Source: AP-15 sp963698995 (GTDB taxonomy: Bacteria > Pseudomonadota > Alphaproteobacteria > ATCC43930 > CGMCC-115725). From it: a DNA stretch of 64,000 nucleotides. The stretch spans positions 26,864 through 90,863 of the forward strand of contig CAVOTD010000081.1 in assembly GCA_963698995.1 (NCBI GenBank), written 5' to 3'. The notes beneath the pieces were generated by a model that was not told the origin of the DNA, did no database searches, and saw only the letters and a program-made list of their open reading frames with translations. Below, one piece after another: positions 45,038 to 54,268 of the stretch. Within the stretch, counting starts at the first letter, position 1; each line of letters opens with the position of its first letter. The position numbers and the translations under genes are program-made.

Positions 45038-46797
45038 GCGCTGCATTTCCGGCGCTCGCCTTTTGGGCGATCGCGGCAGCGGCTGGACTGCCGCTGGCGT
45101 CTGTCAAAGCCGAGAGCACCAGCGGTACTGCAATCGAAAGCATCGTCATCGAGGGGTCAGTCAGCGGCGGCAGCACCATAAACAATACGATCAATAAGCA
45201 AGACCCGGCGGTGTTGGCGGCGATGACTAAGACATTCGCCGATCAAATGGCTGCTACCATCGAGGCTAAAGCGCAAGCGGAGGGGAAAGCCGCGGAGTTG
45301 GCGACGAAATTAGGGTTCACCTCGGCCGCCGTAGTCGAATTTTTTAAAATTCTTGGCGAGCGGGATGTGCCGGAGGAGAAAGTTCCGGCACGGCTCATCG
45401 AGGTTGCGATTCATTTCGCCCAGACGCGAGACGCGCTCGTTACGCTCGCACCCGATGATCCGCATACAGCCGAGCTGGCCCGCTCGGCGGAAGAGGCTCT
45501 CAACAGCGGACGGCTGACCGAGGCGGATATTTTCCTCGACCAAGCAAGGGAGGGCGAGTTCGCCGCCCTTCGGCAGGCGCGCGAGCTCAAGCAGAAGGCT
45601 CAGGAAGCCGAGGATCGCCATGCTCTTAATGCGGCGAAACTCCTCGTCGGTCGAGGCAACATTAAACTGACACAATTGCGTTATGTGGAGGCCGCAGAGC
45701 ACTTCAAGCAAGCTACGGTGCTGGTGCCGTCGGGGCACCCAGATGAGTTGGCGGATTACCTTCACCGTCAAGCGGATGCGCTCTATCGTCAGGGTGACGA
45801 GCAGGGCGATAACGCTGCCTTGAGGCAGTCAATCGAAACCTGGCATCTGGTCTTGGAGCAACGCACGCGCGAGCGGGTGCCGCTCGAATGGGCGATGACG
45901 CAGAACAACCTCGGCAACGCGCTCGAGGCCCTGGGCGAGCGGGAGAGCGGGACGGCGCGTCTGGAGGAGGCGGTTGCGGCATATCGTGCAGCGCTGGGGG
46001 AACACTCGCGCGAGCGGGTGCGGCTCGAGTGGGCGATGACGCAGAACAACCTCGGCAACGCGCTCGAGGCCCTGGGCGAGCGGGAGAGCAGGACGGCGCG
46101 TCTGGAGGAGGCGGTTGCGGCATATCGTGCAGCGCTGGAGGAGAGGACGCGTGAGCAGGTGCCGCTCGAGTGGGCGATGACGCAGAACAACCTCGGCAAC
46201 GCGCTCCGGGCCCTGGGCGAGCGGGAGAGCGGGACCGCGCGTCTGGAGGAGGCGGTTGCGGCATATCGTGCAGCGCTGGAGGAATACCCGCGTGAGCGGG
46301 TGCCGCTCAAATGGGCCAAGGCGCAAATGAACCTTGGCGCTGCGCTTGAGACGCTGGGTGAGCACGAGAACGGAACGACGCATCTGGAGGAGGCGGTTGC
46401 GGCGTATCGTGCAGCGCTGGAGGAATACCCGCGCGAGCGGGTGCCGCTCAAGTGGGCCATGACCCAGCACAACCTCGGCAACGCGCTCGAGGCGCTGGGC
46501 GAGCGGGAGAGCGGGACCGCGCGTCTGGGGGAGGCGGTTGCGGCCTACCACTTGTCGCTCGAAGAGAGGACGCGCGAGCGGGTGCCAATCGACTGGGCAG
46601 TGACACAATACGCCCTCGGCATCGCCCTCCAGGCGCTTGGCGACCGAGAGAGCGGGATGGCGGGGCTGGAGGCGCTAAAGGCGGCGGCGGCGGCCTGGGA
46701 AGCGTGTCTTACAATCGCCCCGCCCGAGTGGGTGCAATCTGTCAAAACCCGCCGCGACGAGACGCAGGCCGAGATTGGACGGCGGTCAGCGAAATAG
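45013..46797 (+). CDS. Exported TPR-repeat protein paired with the TIR gene
   Basis: A 594-residue protein. ATG 45013 lies inside the end of the TIR gene. Residues 1-33 look like a signal peptide or anchor (PALAFWAIAAAAGLPLASVKA). Next comes a Gly/Ser/Thr/Asn motif (IEGSVSGGSTINNTINK, about 46-62) resembling the TIR protein's tail. A helical region (66-280) leads to six 47-residue TPR-like repeats (about 289-569) of the form WAMTQNNLGNALEALGE followed by EEAVAAYRAALE. The repeats are nearly identical in DNA, implying recent expansion. Probably a periplasmic scaffold or sensor controlling the TIR partner; inferred from overlap and shared motif. Confidence 0.85.
   Translation: MRRHQQEVGAAFPALAFWAIAAAAGLPLASVKAESTSGTAIESIVIEGSVSGGSTINNTINKQDPAVLAAMTKTFADQMAATIEAKAQAEGKAAELATKLGFTSAAVVEFFKILGERDVPEEKVPARLIEVAIHFAQTRDALVTLAPDDPHTAELARSAEEALNSGRLTEADIFLDQAREGEFAALRQARELKQKAQEAEDRHALNAAKLLVGRGNIKLTQLRYVEAAEHFKQATVLVPSGHPDELADYLHRQADALYRQGDEQGDNAALRQSIETWHLVLEQRTRERVPLEWAMTQNNLGNALEALGERESGTARLEEAVAAYRAALGEHSRERVRLEWAMTQNNLGNALEALGERESRTARLEEAVAAYRAALEERTREQVPLEWAMTQNNLGNALRALGERESGTARLEEAVAAYRAALEEYPRERVPLKWAKAQMNLGAALETLGEHENGTTHLEEAVAAYRAALEEYPRERVPLKWAMTQHNLGNALEALGERESGTARLGEAVAAYHLSLEERTRERVPIDWAVTQYALGIALQALGDRESGMAGLEALKAAAAAWEACLTIAPPEWVQSVKTRRDETQAEIGRRSAK
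45877..46719. repeat. Six tandem 141-bp coding repeats
   Basis: Units begin at 45877, 46018, 46159, 46300, 46441 and 46582, each encoding 47 residues of the TPR protein. Units 1-3 are almost identical, 4 and 5 close, and the sixth diverges. Because the unit is in frame, unequal crossing-over can change repeat number without breaking the gene. The GC-rich repetition also creates long meaningless open frames on the opposite strand. Confidence 0.93.
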
Positions 46798-46839
46798 TCT
46801 CTCGTCAGGCAACTCTCGGCGGGTCCCGGAGTGAGGATA

Positions 46840-47442
46840 ATGCGGCGCAAGTTGGTCGGCGTGGTGTTCGTCATTCTTGGCCTGATGCTTTGGGCCGGTG
46901 GAGGGGTCGCAACACCAGCGGGCACTGTCGCCGTGGTGAGTGGATCATGTACCGATCACGGTCATGTGCTGAAAGCCGGCGATGCGGTGCAGATCGGTGA
47001 TACGCTCGAGGTGCCGGTAGGCAGCCATCTGAAGTTGCAGATGGTCGACGGATCGGTGATTTCGGTTGCTGCGGGCAGCAGCATTACAGTAGAAAAGTAT
47101 AACATTGCCAGCTCCGGTCGAGATGTGAAGCTCTCGTTGACGCAAGGGCTGCTGCGAGCACAGGTCAGTTCAGTTACAGGTCCCTCCACCTTCGACGTAT
47201 CGACCGCGGCCGGCACCGCGTCCGTAGGCTCGGCTTCTGCCGACTGGTTCATTAGGACGCAAACTGGCTTGGCTCAGGCCGGGGTATTGGCTGGCAAGAT
47301 CGATTTGACGAGTACTGCGACGGGCGAATCAGTTTCGATCCCCGCTCACTGGGGTACGCGCCTCGAGGCGGGGCGTAGCCCCGTGCCGCCTCGGAACTGG
47401 ACTCAGGCGGAGTTCGAAGAGGTCACTCATAGCACCCAATGA
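46840..47442 (+). CDS. FecR-domain exported protein, first copy
   Basis: A 200-residue protein 42 bases after the TPR gene. The N-terminal hydrophobic segment (KLVGVVFVILGLMLWAGGG) is a signal or anchor. The FecR domain follows: GDAVQIGDTLEVPVGSHLKL, MVDGSVISVAAGSSITVE, LTQGLLRAQVSSVTGPSTF and TAAGTASVGSASADWFI. In FecR proper this fold senses periplasmic signals; stand-alone exported versions accompany signalling modules in rhizobia. Likely co-transcribed with TIR-TPR. A close paralogue lies at 49724. Confidence 0.88.
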   Translation: MRRKLVGVVFVILGLMLWAGGGVATPAGTVAVVSGSCTDHGHVLKAGDAVQIGDTLEVPVGSHLKLQMVDGSVISVAAGSSITVEKYNIASSGRDVKLSLTQGLLRAQVSSVTGPSTFDVSTAAGTASVGSASADWFIRTQTGLAQAGVLAGKIDLTSTATGESVSIPAHWGTRLEAGRSPVPPRNWTQAEFEEVTHSTQ

Positions 47443-47597
47443 TGTGACAATCTGCCAGTGAAAAAGCATTCGCCGACCGGCAAGCAGACCTTTATTATTT
47501 CAGTCCGCATTCCCCGGATTAAGCTGCGATTTTGAGCGAACCGGCGACGATTTAGGGTTAGAATTCATTATGTTGTGGGGGGACAACTGGGGCGGCG

Positions 47598-48585
47598 ATG
47601 GCGGACCCGACGGGTGAAGCAGATAAGCGCGCTCTGAGGCTCGATTTCGACCGTCGTCTGCTGCTGCAGTTCCGCGGCTCCACGATCACCTCCGATGCCG
47701 TGCTGCTGGCCTACCGCGAGCTGGATGATGCGCTGAGCCTGACCGGGTTCCGATATGCTGGCTGACGCGCGCACCGGCAAGAATGGTCGCCATCGGTTGG
47801 CCGGCTTGCTGCCTCAATCGGTGTTCGGGCGGCTGCCCGGCTACGAGACGTGAACGACGCCGACTGGCTGTGTCGCGATCCGGCGATGCGCTGGATGGTC
47901 GGCGACCGGGCGATCACCGGATCTGCCGCTTCGGCCAGCCAGATGGGCCGGTTCGAGACGAAGTGGCTGAGCCGCCCCGAGAACCTTGCCGCCCTCGCCG
48001 ATCTGCCCGGCCAGTGGATCGATAAGGTGGACCGGCGGCGACCGCCGAGGACCATTGTGCTCGACATGGATTCGAGCGAGAGCCCGACCTATGGCGAGCA
48101 GGAGGGCAGTGCCTACAACGGGCATTTCGGTTGCACCTGCTATCACCCACTGTTCGTGTTCAACCAGCTCGGTGATGTCGAGCGGTGTGCGCTAAGGCCG
48201 GGCAATGTGCACAGCGCCGATGGTTGGCGCGCGGTGCTAGAGCCAGTGGTCGCCCGCTACCGGAACACGGTGAAGCGTCTCTATTTTCGAGGCGACGCGG
48301 CCTTCGCCAACCCCGAGATCTACGAGTTCCTCGAAGCCGAGGGAATGGGTTATGCGATCCGGCTGCCGGCCAACAGCATCCTGCAGAGCAAGATCGGACA
48401 CCTGCTCAAGCGCCCGGTTGGACGACCGCCGCATGAGCTGCGACGGTAACTCGCCAGCTTCAGCTATCAGGCGCAGAGCTGGCGGAAGCCGAGGCGTGTC
48501 GTAGCCAAGGTCGAGTGGCACCCCAACGAGCTTTATCCGCGCGTCGGGTTCATCGTAACCAATCTGGCGCGGCCGGCCGAAACGT
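47598..48585 (+). mobile_element. IS1380-family transposase remnant
   Basis: The sequence starts MADPTGEADKRALRLDFDRR and continues through VGDRAITGSAASASQMGRFE, IVLDMDSSESPTYGEQEGSA (catalytic Asp region) and HFGCTCYHPLFVFNQLGDVE, as in IS1380 transposases. It is broken near 47745 and 47848 by indels, carries a nonsense TAA at 48447-48449, and ends abruptly after NLARPAE at about 48585, so the C-terminal third and right end are gone. Clearly dead. It separates the first FecR gene from the outer-membrane-like gene. Confidence 0.88.
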
Positions 48586-48668
48586 TTGCAACATTATACA
48601 TCTCAGCTGGATTATTAAGTCTAAATCTTTATAAATGCATTTCTAGACCGGTCGCTGGGGAGGATGGC

Positions 48669-49633
48669 ATGAAAAACAAATCAACCCATCACCGAAACTG
48701 TTGCAACCATCGGTATCGGCTTTCGAAAATTAGTAACATTGTCACGCTGGCGATGATCGGTCTGACCCCGACGGCGGTTAACGCCTACACAGCCGCTGGC
48801 GATCGCAACTTTCCAGGCCAGCTCGTTTTGCCGCAGATCGGCCCGACAGACGCTTTATGGGTTCCCATCACGACGCAGCCATTCGAGGCCATGAGATCCG
48901 AACGATAAGACCCGCCAAACAGATTTTACGCGCGACCTACAGCAAATTGATCACGGAACAGTTTGGGATCCAGCTCGGGGATCGGCTTACCCACCTCGAC
49001 CGTCTTCACGCCTCATCAATTACTGGAGCCCAGAATTTTCACGCGCTGCTGCAATACGAGACTATACTCGACCCATCGCGCGAGTTTCTGCTGTCAGTCC
49101 AGGTTGAACACGAGTTTGGCGGGACCGGAGATCAGGCAGTTGGTGCCAAGAAACACGGCGCGACAACGCCGGGCGTAACCTTCGGCAAAGGATTGGGCGA
49201 TCTGCCGATCGGCTATTGGCGCCCACTCGCGATTACCGGCTTTGCCGGATATCAAGCCGCCGAAGGGGCGCGGACTAGCTTTTTCCAGGCTGGCGTCTCG
49301 ATCCAATATTCGATACCGTATCTCATGTCGAAGGTCGCGAACGTCGACATACCCCCATTCGTCCGCGGAATGACCCCTATCACTGAAGTGTTTTTCACCA
49401 CTCCGGTGAGTCGCATCTCCGGCCAAGGCACTAATACAACCCTGGTGGTCGCCCCAGGCGTCAGTTACTCCCGGGGCAAGGGATGGGAGTTGGGCATCGA
49501 GGCTATGATACCCACTACTAGGGCTACCGGGCATGGTATCGGTGTCATTGCCCAGCTGTTGATACAGCTTGACTACCTGTTGCCCGAAAGCCTGCTCGGC
49601 CGGCCGATATTCGTTCCAACCGAGCTTCCCTGA
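48669..49633 (+). CDS. Putative outer-membrane beta-barrel protein, one apparent frameshift
   Basis: ATG 48669 begins a product with a signal peptide (SNIVTLAMIGLTPTAVNAY), then FPGQLVLPQIGPTDALWVP. The frame changes near 48890, after which TYSKLITEQFGIQLGDRLTH, VQVEHEFGGTGDQAVG-like strands, FGKGLGDLPIGYWRPLAITG and YLLPESLLGRPIFVP continue. Alternating hydrophobic strands and the terminal region suggest a barrel of the transporter/MetA-pathway type seen in rhizobial genomes. Corrected length is about 320 residues. It lies between two FecR genes. Confidence 0.6.
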
Positions 49634-49723
49634 GAAAGCCCAGCATTGCGGCGGCATCGATCGGTTATATATAAGCTGCTCGGCGGGGTGCGAGAGCCGG
49701 TCGGCCGCGGGCCTTCGACGATA

Positions 49724-50335
49724 ATGGAGCGCAAATTGGTTGGCGTGCTATTCACGATATTTGGTTTGATATTTTGGGCCGGCGCAGCGGCTGCAACGCC
49801 AGCAGGCACGGTCGTCGGGGTGAGCGGATCATGTACCGATCACGGACGTGCGCTGAACCGCGGCGATGTGGTGCAGATCGGCGATACGCTCGATGTGCCG
49901 GCAGGTGGCAATCTAAAGCTGCAGATGGCCGACGGGTCGGTGATTTCGGTTGCGCCGAATAGCAGTATGACCGTCGCCGGCTATAGCATCGATGGCTCCG
50001 GTCGCGATGTGCGGCTTTCGTTGGCGCGGGGCGCGCTGCGAGCACAGGTCACTTCCGTAACAGGTCCCTCGACTTTCGAGGTATCGACCGCGGCCGGCAC
50101 CGCATCGGTAGGTTCCGCTTCCGCCGATTGGTTCATCAAGGCGCAGCCTGACGCGGCTCAAGTCGGGGTGCTGGCTGGCACCATCGATTTGACGAGTACT
50201 GAGACAGCGCAGTCAGTTTCGATCCCCGCTCGCTGGGGAACGCACCTCGAAACCGGGCTCGACCCCGTGCTGCCTCGGGTGTGGGCCGAAAGGGAGTTCA
50301 ATACAGTCATTCGTCTCACTGGAGCTTACCCGTAG
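49724..50335 (+). CDS. FecR-domain exported protein, second copy
   Basis: A 203-residue paralogue of the protein at 46840-47442, similar from end to end: ERKLVGVLFTIFGLIFWAGA anchor, GDVVQIGDTLDVPAGGNLKL, MADGSVISVAPNSSMTV, ARGALRAQVTSVTGPSTFEV and the identical TAAGTASVGSASADWFI. ATG 49724 sits in the same GATAATG context as in the first copy. It follows the outer-membrane-like gene. The two copies probably arose by local duplication, with the IS remnant inserted between. Confidence 0.88.
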   Translation: MERKLVGVLFTIFGLIFWAGAAAATPAGTVVGVSGSCTDHGRALNRGDVVQIGDTLDVPAGGNLKLQMADGSVISVAPNSSMTVAGYSIDGSGRDVRLSLARGALRAQVTSVTGPSTFEVSTAAGTASVGSASADWFIKAQPDAAQVGVLAGTIDLTSTETAQSVSIPARWGTHLETGLDPVLPRVWAEREFNTVIRLTGAYP

Positions 50336-50729
50336 TCTGGGGGGCGTATTTGGCGGGCACCAGCCGCGCCCGAAGCTCACCGCGGCAGTGCAGTAATGTA
50401 TCGATTGGTGGCGCTGCCAGCTCAATTCCCAAAATTGGGACGAGCCTCAGTCAGCTTACCGTGCGCACGTTTCCGGGGGCTTAGAGTCCAACGAGATTTC
50501 GCCGCGGAGCAACATTGCCGTGAAGCTCATAACATCCCCCTTTTTGTAGCTCGGCGAACCCACTGATTGGGGCGGACTGCGCATGGGCCAATTGGCATCT
50601 GCTGCGGGGTGCGCACCTCATCGCGCATGAGGAAAAGTCCGATAAGGCCGCGACAGCGAGCGACCGCTTTGGGTCGACAGCGGCTATGGGCCACGGGCAC
50701 TAAGCGTTAGATTTCGACCACTAGGTAGT
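50336..50729. other. Spacer without recognised gene
   Basis: About 390 bases between the second FecR gene and the left end of the IS4/IS1634-type element. Short frames exist on both strands without support. No terminal repeat other than that of the element itself, and no RNA gene, was seen. Confidence 0.5.
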
Positions 50730-52645
50730 GTCAGACCCGACTTGAACAGTTGGTGAGGGGGCGGATTTAGTAACTGATTGATTTGTTTCGGATGGGTAGG
50801 CGAATTTCTAGAGTACGTCCAATAGCGTAGTGGAACATTTTCAGTAAAACTCGCGTTTTTACTTGATGTTGAGGGCGATTTAGCGGACAACGATTCGATG
50901 TTTCTCCGCGAGAAGTCGGCGCGAGGCCATACCTACCTCTACCTCGTCGAGAACGAGCGCGAGGGCGGCCGCATCCGCCAGCGGATTATCCGCGCGCTCG
51001 GCCGCAAGGACGTGCTGCTGGCGAACGGCGAACTGGATCGTCTGGCCGCCTCGCTGGTGCGGCATTGCGATCGCGCGGTCATCCTGTCCAACATGGAGGC
51101 GGGTCGCATCGCCTGCACGCGCATTGGTGGGCCGCTCTTGTTCGGGCGGCTCTGGGAGCGCCTCGGCATTGCCGAGGTGCTGGGCGAGCTGCTCGCGAGC
51201 CGCGGTTTTGAGTTTGCCGTCGAGCGCGCCGTCTTCGCCAGCGTCCTGCATCGGCTGTTCGTGTCGGGCTCTGATCGCAGCTGCGAGAAATGGATGACCG
51301 ATTACCGGATCGAGGGGATCGACGGGCTGCAGCTGCACCACCTCTACCGGGCAATGGCGTGGCTCGGCGAGGAGATCGCCCCCGCCGGCGCGCTGGCGCC
51401 GCGCTGCGTCAAGGACCTGATCGAGGAGCGTCTGTTCGAGCGCCGCCGCGATCTGTTTAGCGATCTGTCGCTGGTCTTCATGGACACGACCAGTTTGTCG
51501 TTTTACGGCGCCGGCGGCGACAGCCTGGGGGCTTATGGCCACTCCAAGGACCATCGCGCCGACCTGAAGCAGATGATCCTGGCCGTCGTCATCGACGGCG
51601 ACGGCCGGCCGATCTGCACCGAGATGCTGCCGGGCAACACCGCCGATGCCACCGTGCTGTTGCCGGTCGTCGACCGTCTGCGCGAGCGCTTTCATATCGG
51701 CCGGGTCTGCGTCGTCGCCGACCGCGGCATGATCTCGGTGGCCACAATTGCAGCGCTGGAGGAGCGCAAGCTGGAATACATTCTCGGCGCTCGCGAGCGC
51801 AGCAGCGCCGTCGTCCGCCGGCTTGTGCTCGAGGACGAAGCGCCGCTGACGCCACTGCTCGTCGAGCGGGTGCGAGGCGAGACCCAGCTCTTCGTCAAAG
51901 AGGTCAAGGTCGGCGCGGCGCGCTACGTCCTCTGCCGCAACGAGGCCGAAGCGGAACGGGAGCGCAATCAGCGGCAGGCGATCATCGCGGGGCTCGCCAA
52001 GCAGCTCGCGCGCGGGGACAAGGCGCTGATTGGCAATTCCGCCTACCGGCGTTATCTGCGCCGGACGCCGAGCGCGAGCGGCAAGCCCGGCCCCGCCTTC
52101 GAGATCGATCCCGGCAAGCTGGCCGAGGAGGCGCGCTACGACGGCCTCTTCGCATTGCGCACGAACGCCCGGATCACGCCATTGCAAGCCGTGTTGCGCT
52201 ACCGCGATCTGCTGCAAGTCGAAGACCTATTCCGTCGCGCCAAGGCGATCCTCAGGACCCGCCCGATCTATCATTCCTCAGATGCCGCCATCCGCGGCCA
52301 TGTGTTTTGCTCGTTCCTTGCCCTAATGCTGCAAAAGGAACTGACTGACCTGTGCCAGCGCCACGGCCTCGTCATTGAATGGGCCGACCTGCTGCGCGAA
52401 CTCGACCGCCTCCAGGAAGCCACGATTGAGAAGGACGGCAAGCGCATTACCACCCGCACCGCCGTCGCCGGCCAGGTCGGCAGCGTCTTCCAGGCCGCTG
52501 GCATCGCACTGCCGCCTAATCTGCACGAACGCGCCGCCTGACCACCCCGTCGGCACCCGGCTGTAGTGCTAACACCGAAAATCGCTGTCGTAATCTATTG
52601 AGATAAGGGCCCTTTTTCTAACGTACTGTTGAAGTTAGGTCAGAC
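50730..52645 (+). mobile_element. Complete IS4/IS1634-type insertion sequence
   Basis: An intact transposase gene is bracketed by imperfect inverted ends. The left end reads GTCAGACCCGACTTGAACAG; the right end, reverse-complemented, reads GTCTGACCTAACTTCAACAG, 16 of 20 identical. Length about 1.9 kb. No clear target-site duplication was found beside the ends, so exact boundaries are uncertain. Confidence 0.82.
50898..52541 (+). CDS. IS4/IS1634-family DDE transposase
   Basis: A 547-residue transposase with an unbroken frame from ATG 50898. The N-terminus FLREKSARGHTYLYLVENER is typical of the IS1634 group. Catalytic acids: first Asp in LVFMDTTSLSFYG, second in VCVVADRGMIS, Glu in LQVEDLFRRAKAILRTRPI, with the following YHSSDAAIRGHVFCSFLAL region. 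It is the only mobile-element gene in the window that looks functional, consistent with recent arrival in this accessory zone. Confidence 0.93.
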   Translation: MFLREKSARGHTYLYLVENEREGGRIRQRIIRALGRKDVLLANGELDRLAASLVRHCDRAVILSNMEAGRIACTRIGGPLLFGRLWERLGIAEVLGELLASRGFEFAVERAVFASVLHRLFVSGSDRSCEKWMTDYRIEGIDGLQLHHLYRAMAWLGEEIAPAGALAPRCVKDLIEERLFERRRDLFSDLSLVFMDTTSLSFYGAGGDSLGAYGHSKDHRADLKQMILAVVIDGDGRPICTEMLPGNTADATVLLPVVDRLRERFHIGRVCVVADRGMISVATIAALEERKLEYILGARERSSAVVRRLVLEDEAPLTPLLVERVRGETQLFVKEVKVGAARYVLCRNEAEAERERNQRQAIIAGLAKQLARGDKALIGNSAYRRYLRRTPSASGKPGPAFEIDPGKLAEEARYDGLFALRTNARITPLQAVLRYRDLLQVEDLFRRAKAILRTRPIYHSSDAAIRGHVFCSFLALMLQKELTDLCQRHGLVIEWADLLRELDRLQEATIEKDGKRITTRTAVAGQVGSVFQAAGIALPPNLHERAA

Positions 52646-53100
52646 GGCATCGCTCGCCTTTAACCGGCGCGGGTCTTGCAAAAATTGTAATGGGTCACCC
52701 CCTTTTCAGGCGTGACTGGACACCCCAGCTTTACCGGGTCCAATCTAGCCGAAATCGCATTAATTGTCAATATGCAAATCATCGATGCAGCAATCACGTC
52801 AAATTCCCGGTTCGGCCGATTTTTTCCGCGGTTTCGGCGGGAAATTCCCCGGTTTGCGGCGCTACGGGAATTGCAGCGCAAGCGCTTGATTCCATGGGCG
52901 GATTTTCGGACCGACCGGTCGTCGAAAGCGGGGAAATGATGATTTTCCCGGTTATTTTCCCGTGGAACCGGGAATTGGGCCGGCGGAAGCTTGTCTGAAC
53001 CTCGGTCTTGGCACCGATGCTCTGCAACCCTTGCGCGGGAGCGCGACCGATCAAGTCGATCTACTCTCCTTTGTAATTGGCATATGGGGAGGAATGTGAA
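52646..53100. other. Spacer without recognised gene
   Basis: About 455 bases between the IS right end and a truncated cyclase-family gene. It is rich in GGGAA/TTCCC runs (for example ATTTTCCCGGTTATTTTCCC) and looks like low-complexity intergenic DNA. No gene, RNA or terminal repeat identified. Confidence 0.5.
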
Positions 53101-53470
53101 TGAACATCGGAACGCTTTTGGCGGGCGTATTGATGACGGGCGTGCTGATCGCGGCACCGGGCGCGCTTTCGCCCAGAGCGATTGCACAAAGACCGTCCCG
53201 CCCTCACCCTTCGGAAAGGACGATCAGACAGGCGCGACCAATCGCGTGACCGCTGCTGTAACCAAAGCAGCCGCAGCGGAGATCCAGACCGGCAAGGTCA
53301 CGACGATGACCAACCCGCTGGTCGACGGCGTGCCGCTCTTCGGCACCCGCTTCACCCACACGATCCTGACCTCGACCACGATGGCGCCGGGCGCTGCGCT
53401 CGGCGAGAACAACCTGACTTACATGGAGGATACCTGGCTCAGCCAAAGCCACGTCGAAACCCATATCGCG
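53101..53470 (+). pseudogene. Truncated 5' part of a cyclase-family (kynurenine-formamidase-like) gene
   Basis: ATG 53101 opens a signal peptide (MNIGTLLAGVLMTGVLIAAP). One extra base near 53165 shifts the frame, after which PPSPFGKDDQTGATNRVTAA, NPLVDGVPLFGTRFTHTIL, LGENNLTYMEDTWLSQSHVE and THI match metal-dependent cyclase-family hydrolases. The motif breaks off exactly where HxGTHxD metal ligands should follow (about 53470), where the sequence joins an oppositely oriented gene fragment. Non-functional. Confidence 0.78.
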
Positions 53471-53477
53471 GCGCCAC

Positions 53478-53960
53478 TCAGCGCGACCCGCTCGATTTTG
53501 CCGTCAGCGATGAATACGCCGCCGGTCGCTCGGCCGCCGGCGAGCGCCGCCACAAAGGCGACGGCGCCACCCTGATTGAGGGCGAGACCAGGGCGATCGG
53601 TAAAATCCGCGATGTGCTCGCCGCCGGACATGGCCTCGCCCATCGCGGCAAGCTTGCCGATGCGATCGCCGATTGCGATGAACAAACCCTCCTCCGCCTG
53701 GCTGCGCGCGAGGCTCGCGAAAAACGCGACCTCGCCGTTGCGGTTGTTCGGCGCCGGGATGGCGTGCCCGGCGATCTCGAAGCCACCGAAGCTGCCGCCG
53801 ACCGGCGCGGGTTGGCCGCTCGAAACAAGTCGCTGCAATATTGCTGTCGGCGCGCTCGAGCTTGCCGTTTCGCCGGCCGCGCACCCGTCGAGGTCCGCCC
53901 AAAGCGCTGCCGGACACAGCCCGAAAGCCGTGGCGAGGCCGGCATGCCAGTATCGAACAG
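53478..53960 (-). pseudogene. Fragment of an exported repeat/beta-propeller-like protein
   Basis: Minus-strand open frame with SSGQPAPVGGSFGGFEIAGH, AIPAPNNRNGEVAFFASLAR, GDRIGKLAAMGEAMSGGEHI and DRPGLALNQGGAVAFVAAL. These repeated NxxGxVAFxA units are typical of secreted choice-of-anchor-type proteins. No start codon with ribosome site is evident, and its 3' part is cut off at about 53478, where the cyclase-family fragment joins. Presumed dead remnant of a longer gene. Confidence 0.6.
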
Positions 53961-53977
53961 AGCCGGGCGCGCCGGCT

Positions 53978-54268
53978 TTAGCGGGTCCGCTTGTACTCGT
54001 AGTCCTCGCGTTCGCCATGGCCGACGCGCAGCTCGGGCCGCAATGCAGGTCGCGTCGCATTCAACTTGGCATGAGTGTCCAGAGCCGCTTGGTCGGACCA
54101 ACGCTCCAGCAACACCAGCTTGTCGGGGTTGAGCGCACTCTGGAAGACCTCGAATTGCTCGCAGCCGGGCTCTTTCATGCATGCTTCGCAGCGCGCCTTG
54201 TAGAGCTGCGCGAGTTCGGAGCCTTTTCCTGGTGCGGCAGTGATCGTGACTACGAGTTGGACGGCCAT
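53978..54268 (-). CDS. Antibiotic-biosynthesis-monooxygenase (ABM) domain protein
   Basis: A 96-residue single ABM/YgiN-like domain. From ATG 54268: QLVVTITAAPGKGSELAQLY, CEQFEVFQSALNPDKLVLLE (the central strand pair), RWSDQAALDTHAK, with conserved Trp and His. Such dimers oxidise quinols or are simple stress-related oxygenases without cofactor. Stands alone next to the rearranged junction. Confidence 0.85.
   Translation of the reverse strand: MAVQLVVTITAAPGKGSELAQLYKARCEACMKEPGCEQFEVFQSALNPDKLVLLERWSDQAALDTHAKLNATRPALRPELRVGHGEREDYEYKRTR

Noticed and set aside
45713..46608. Long open frames on the strand opposite the TPR gene
   Set aside because: They mirror the 141-bp repeats in GC-rich DNA, are rich in Arg/Ser/Pro, and lack ribosome sites or family similarity.
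45877..46719. Regular repeats as a possible CRISPR array
   Set aside because: Units are 141 bp, coding and without unique spacers; they are TPR repeats.
50880..52217. 445-residue frame antisense to the transposase
   Set aside because: The plus strand has the complete DDE triad and inverted ends; the antisense product has no motif.
50720..52660. Target-site duplication flanking the IS4/IS1634-type element
   Set aside because: Bases outside the inverted ends do not match; no direct repeat could be claimed.
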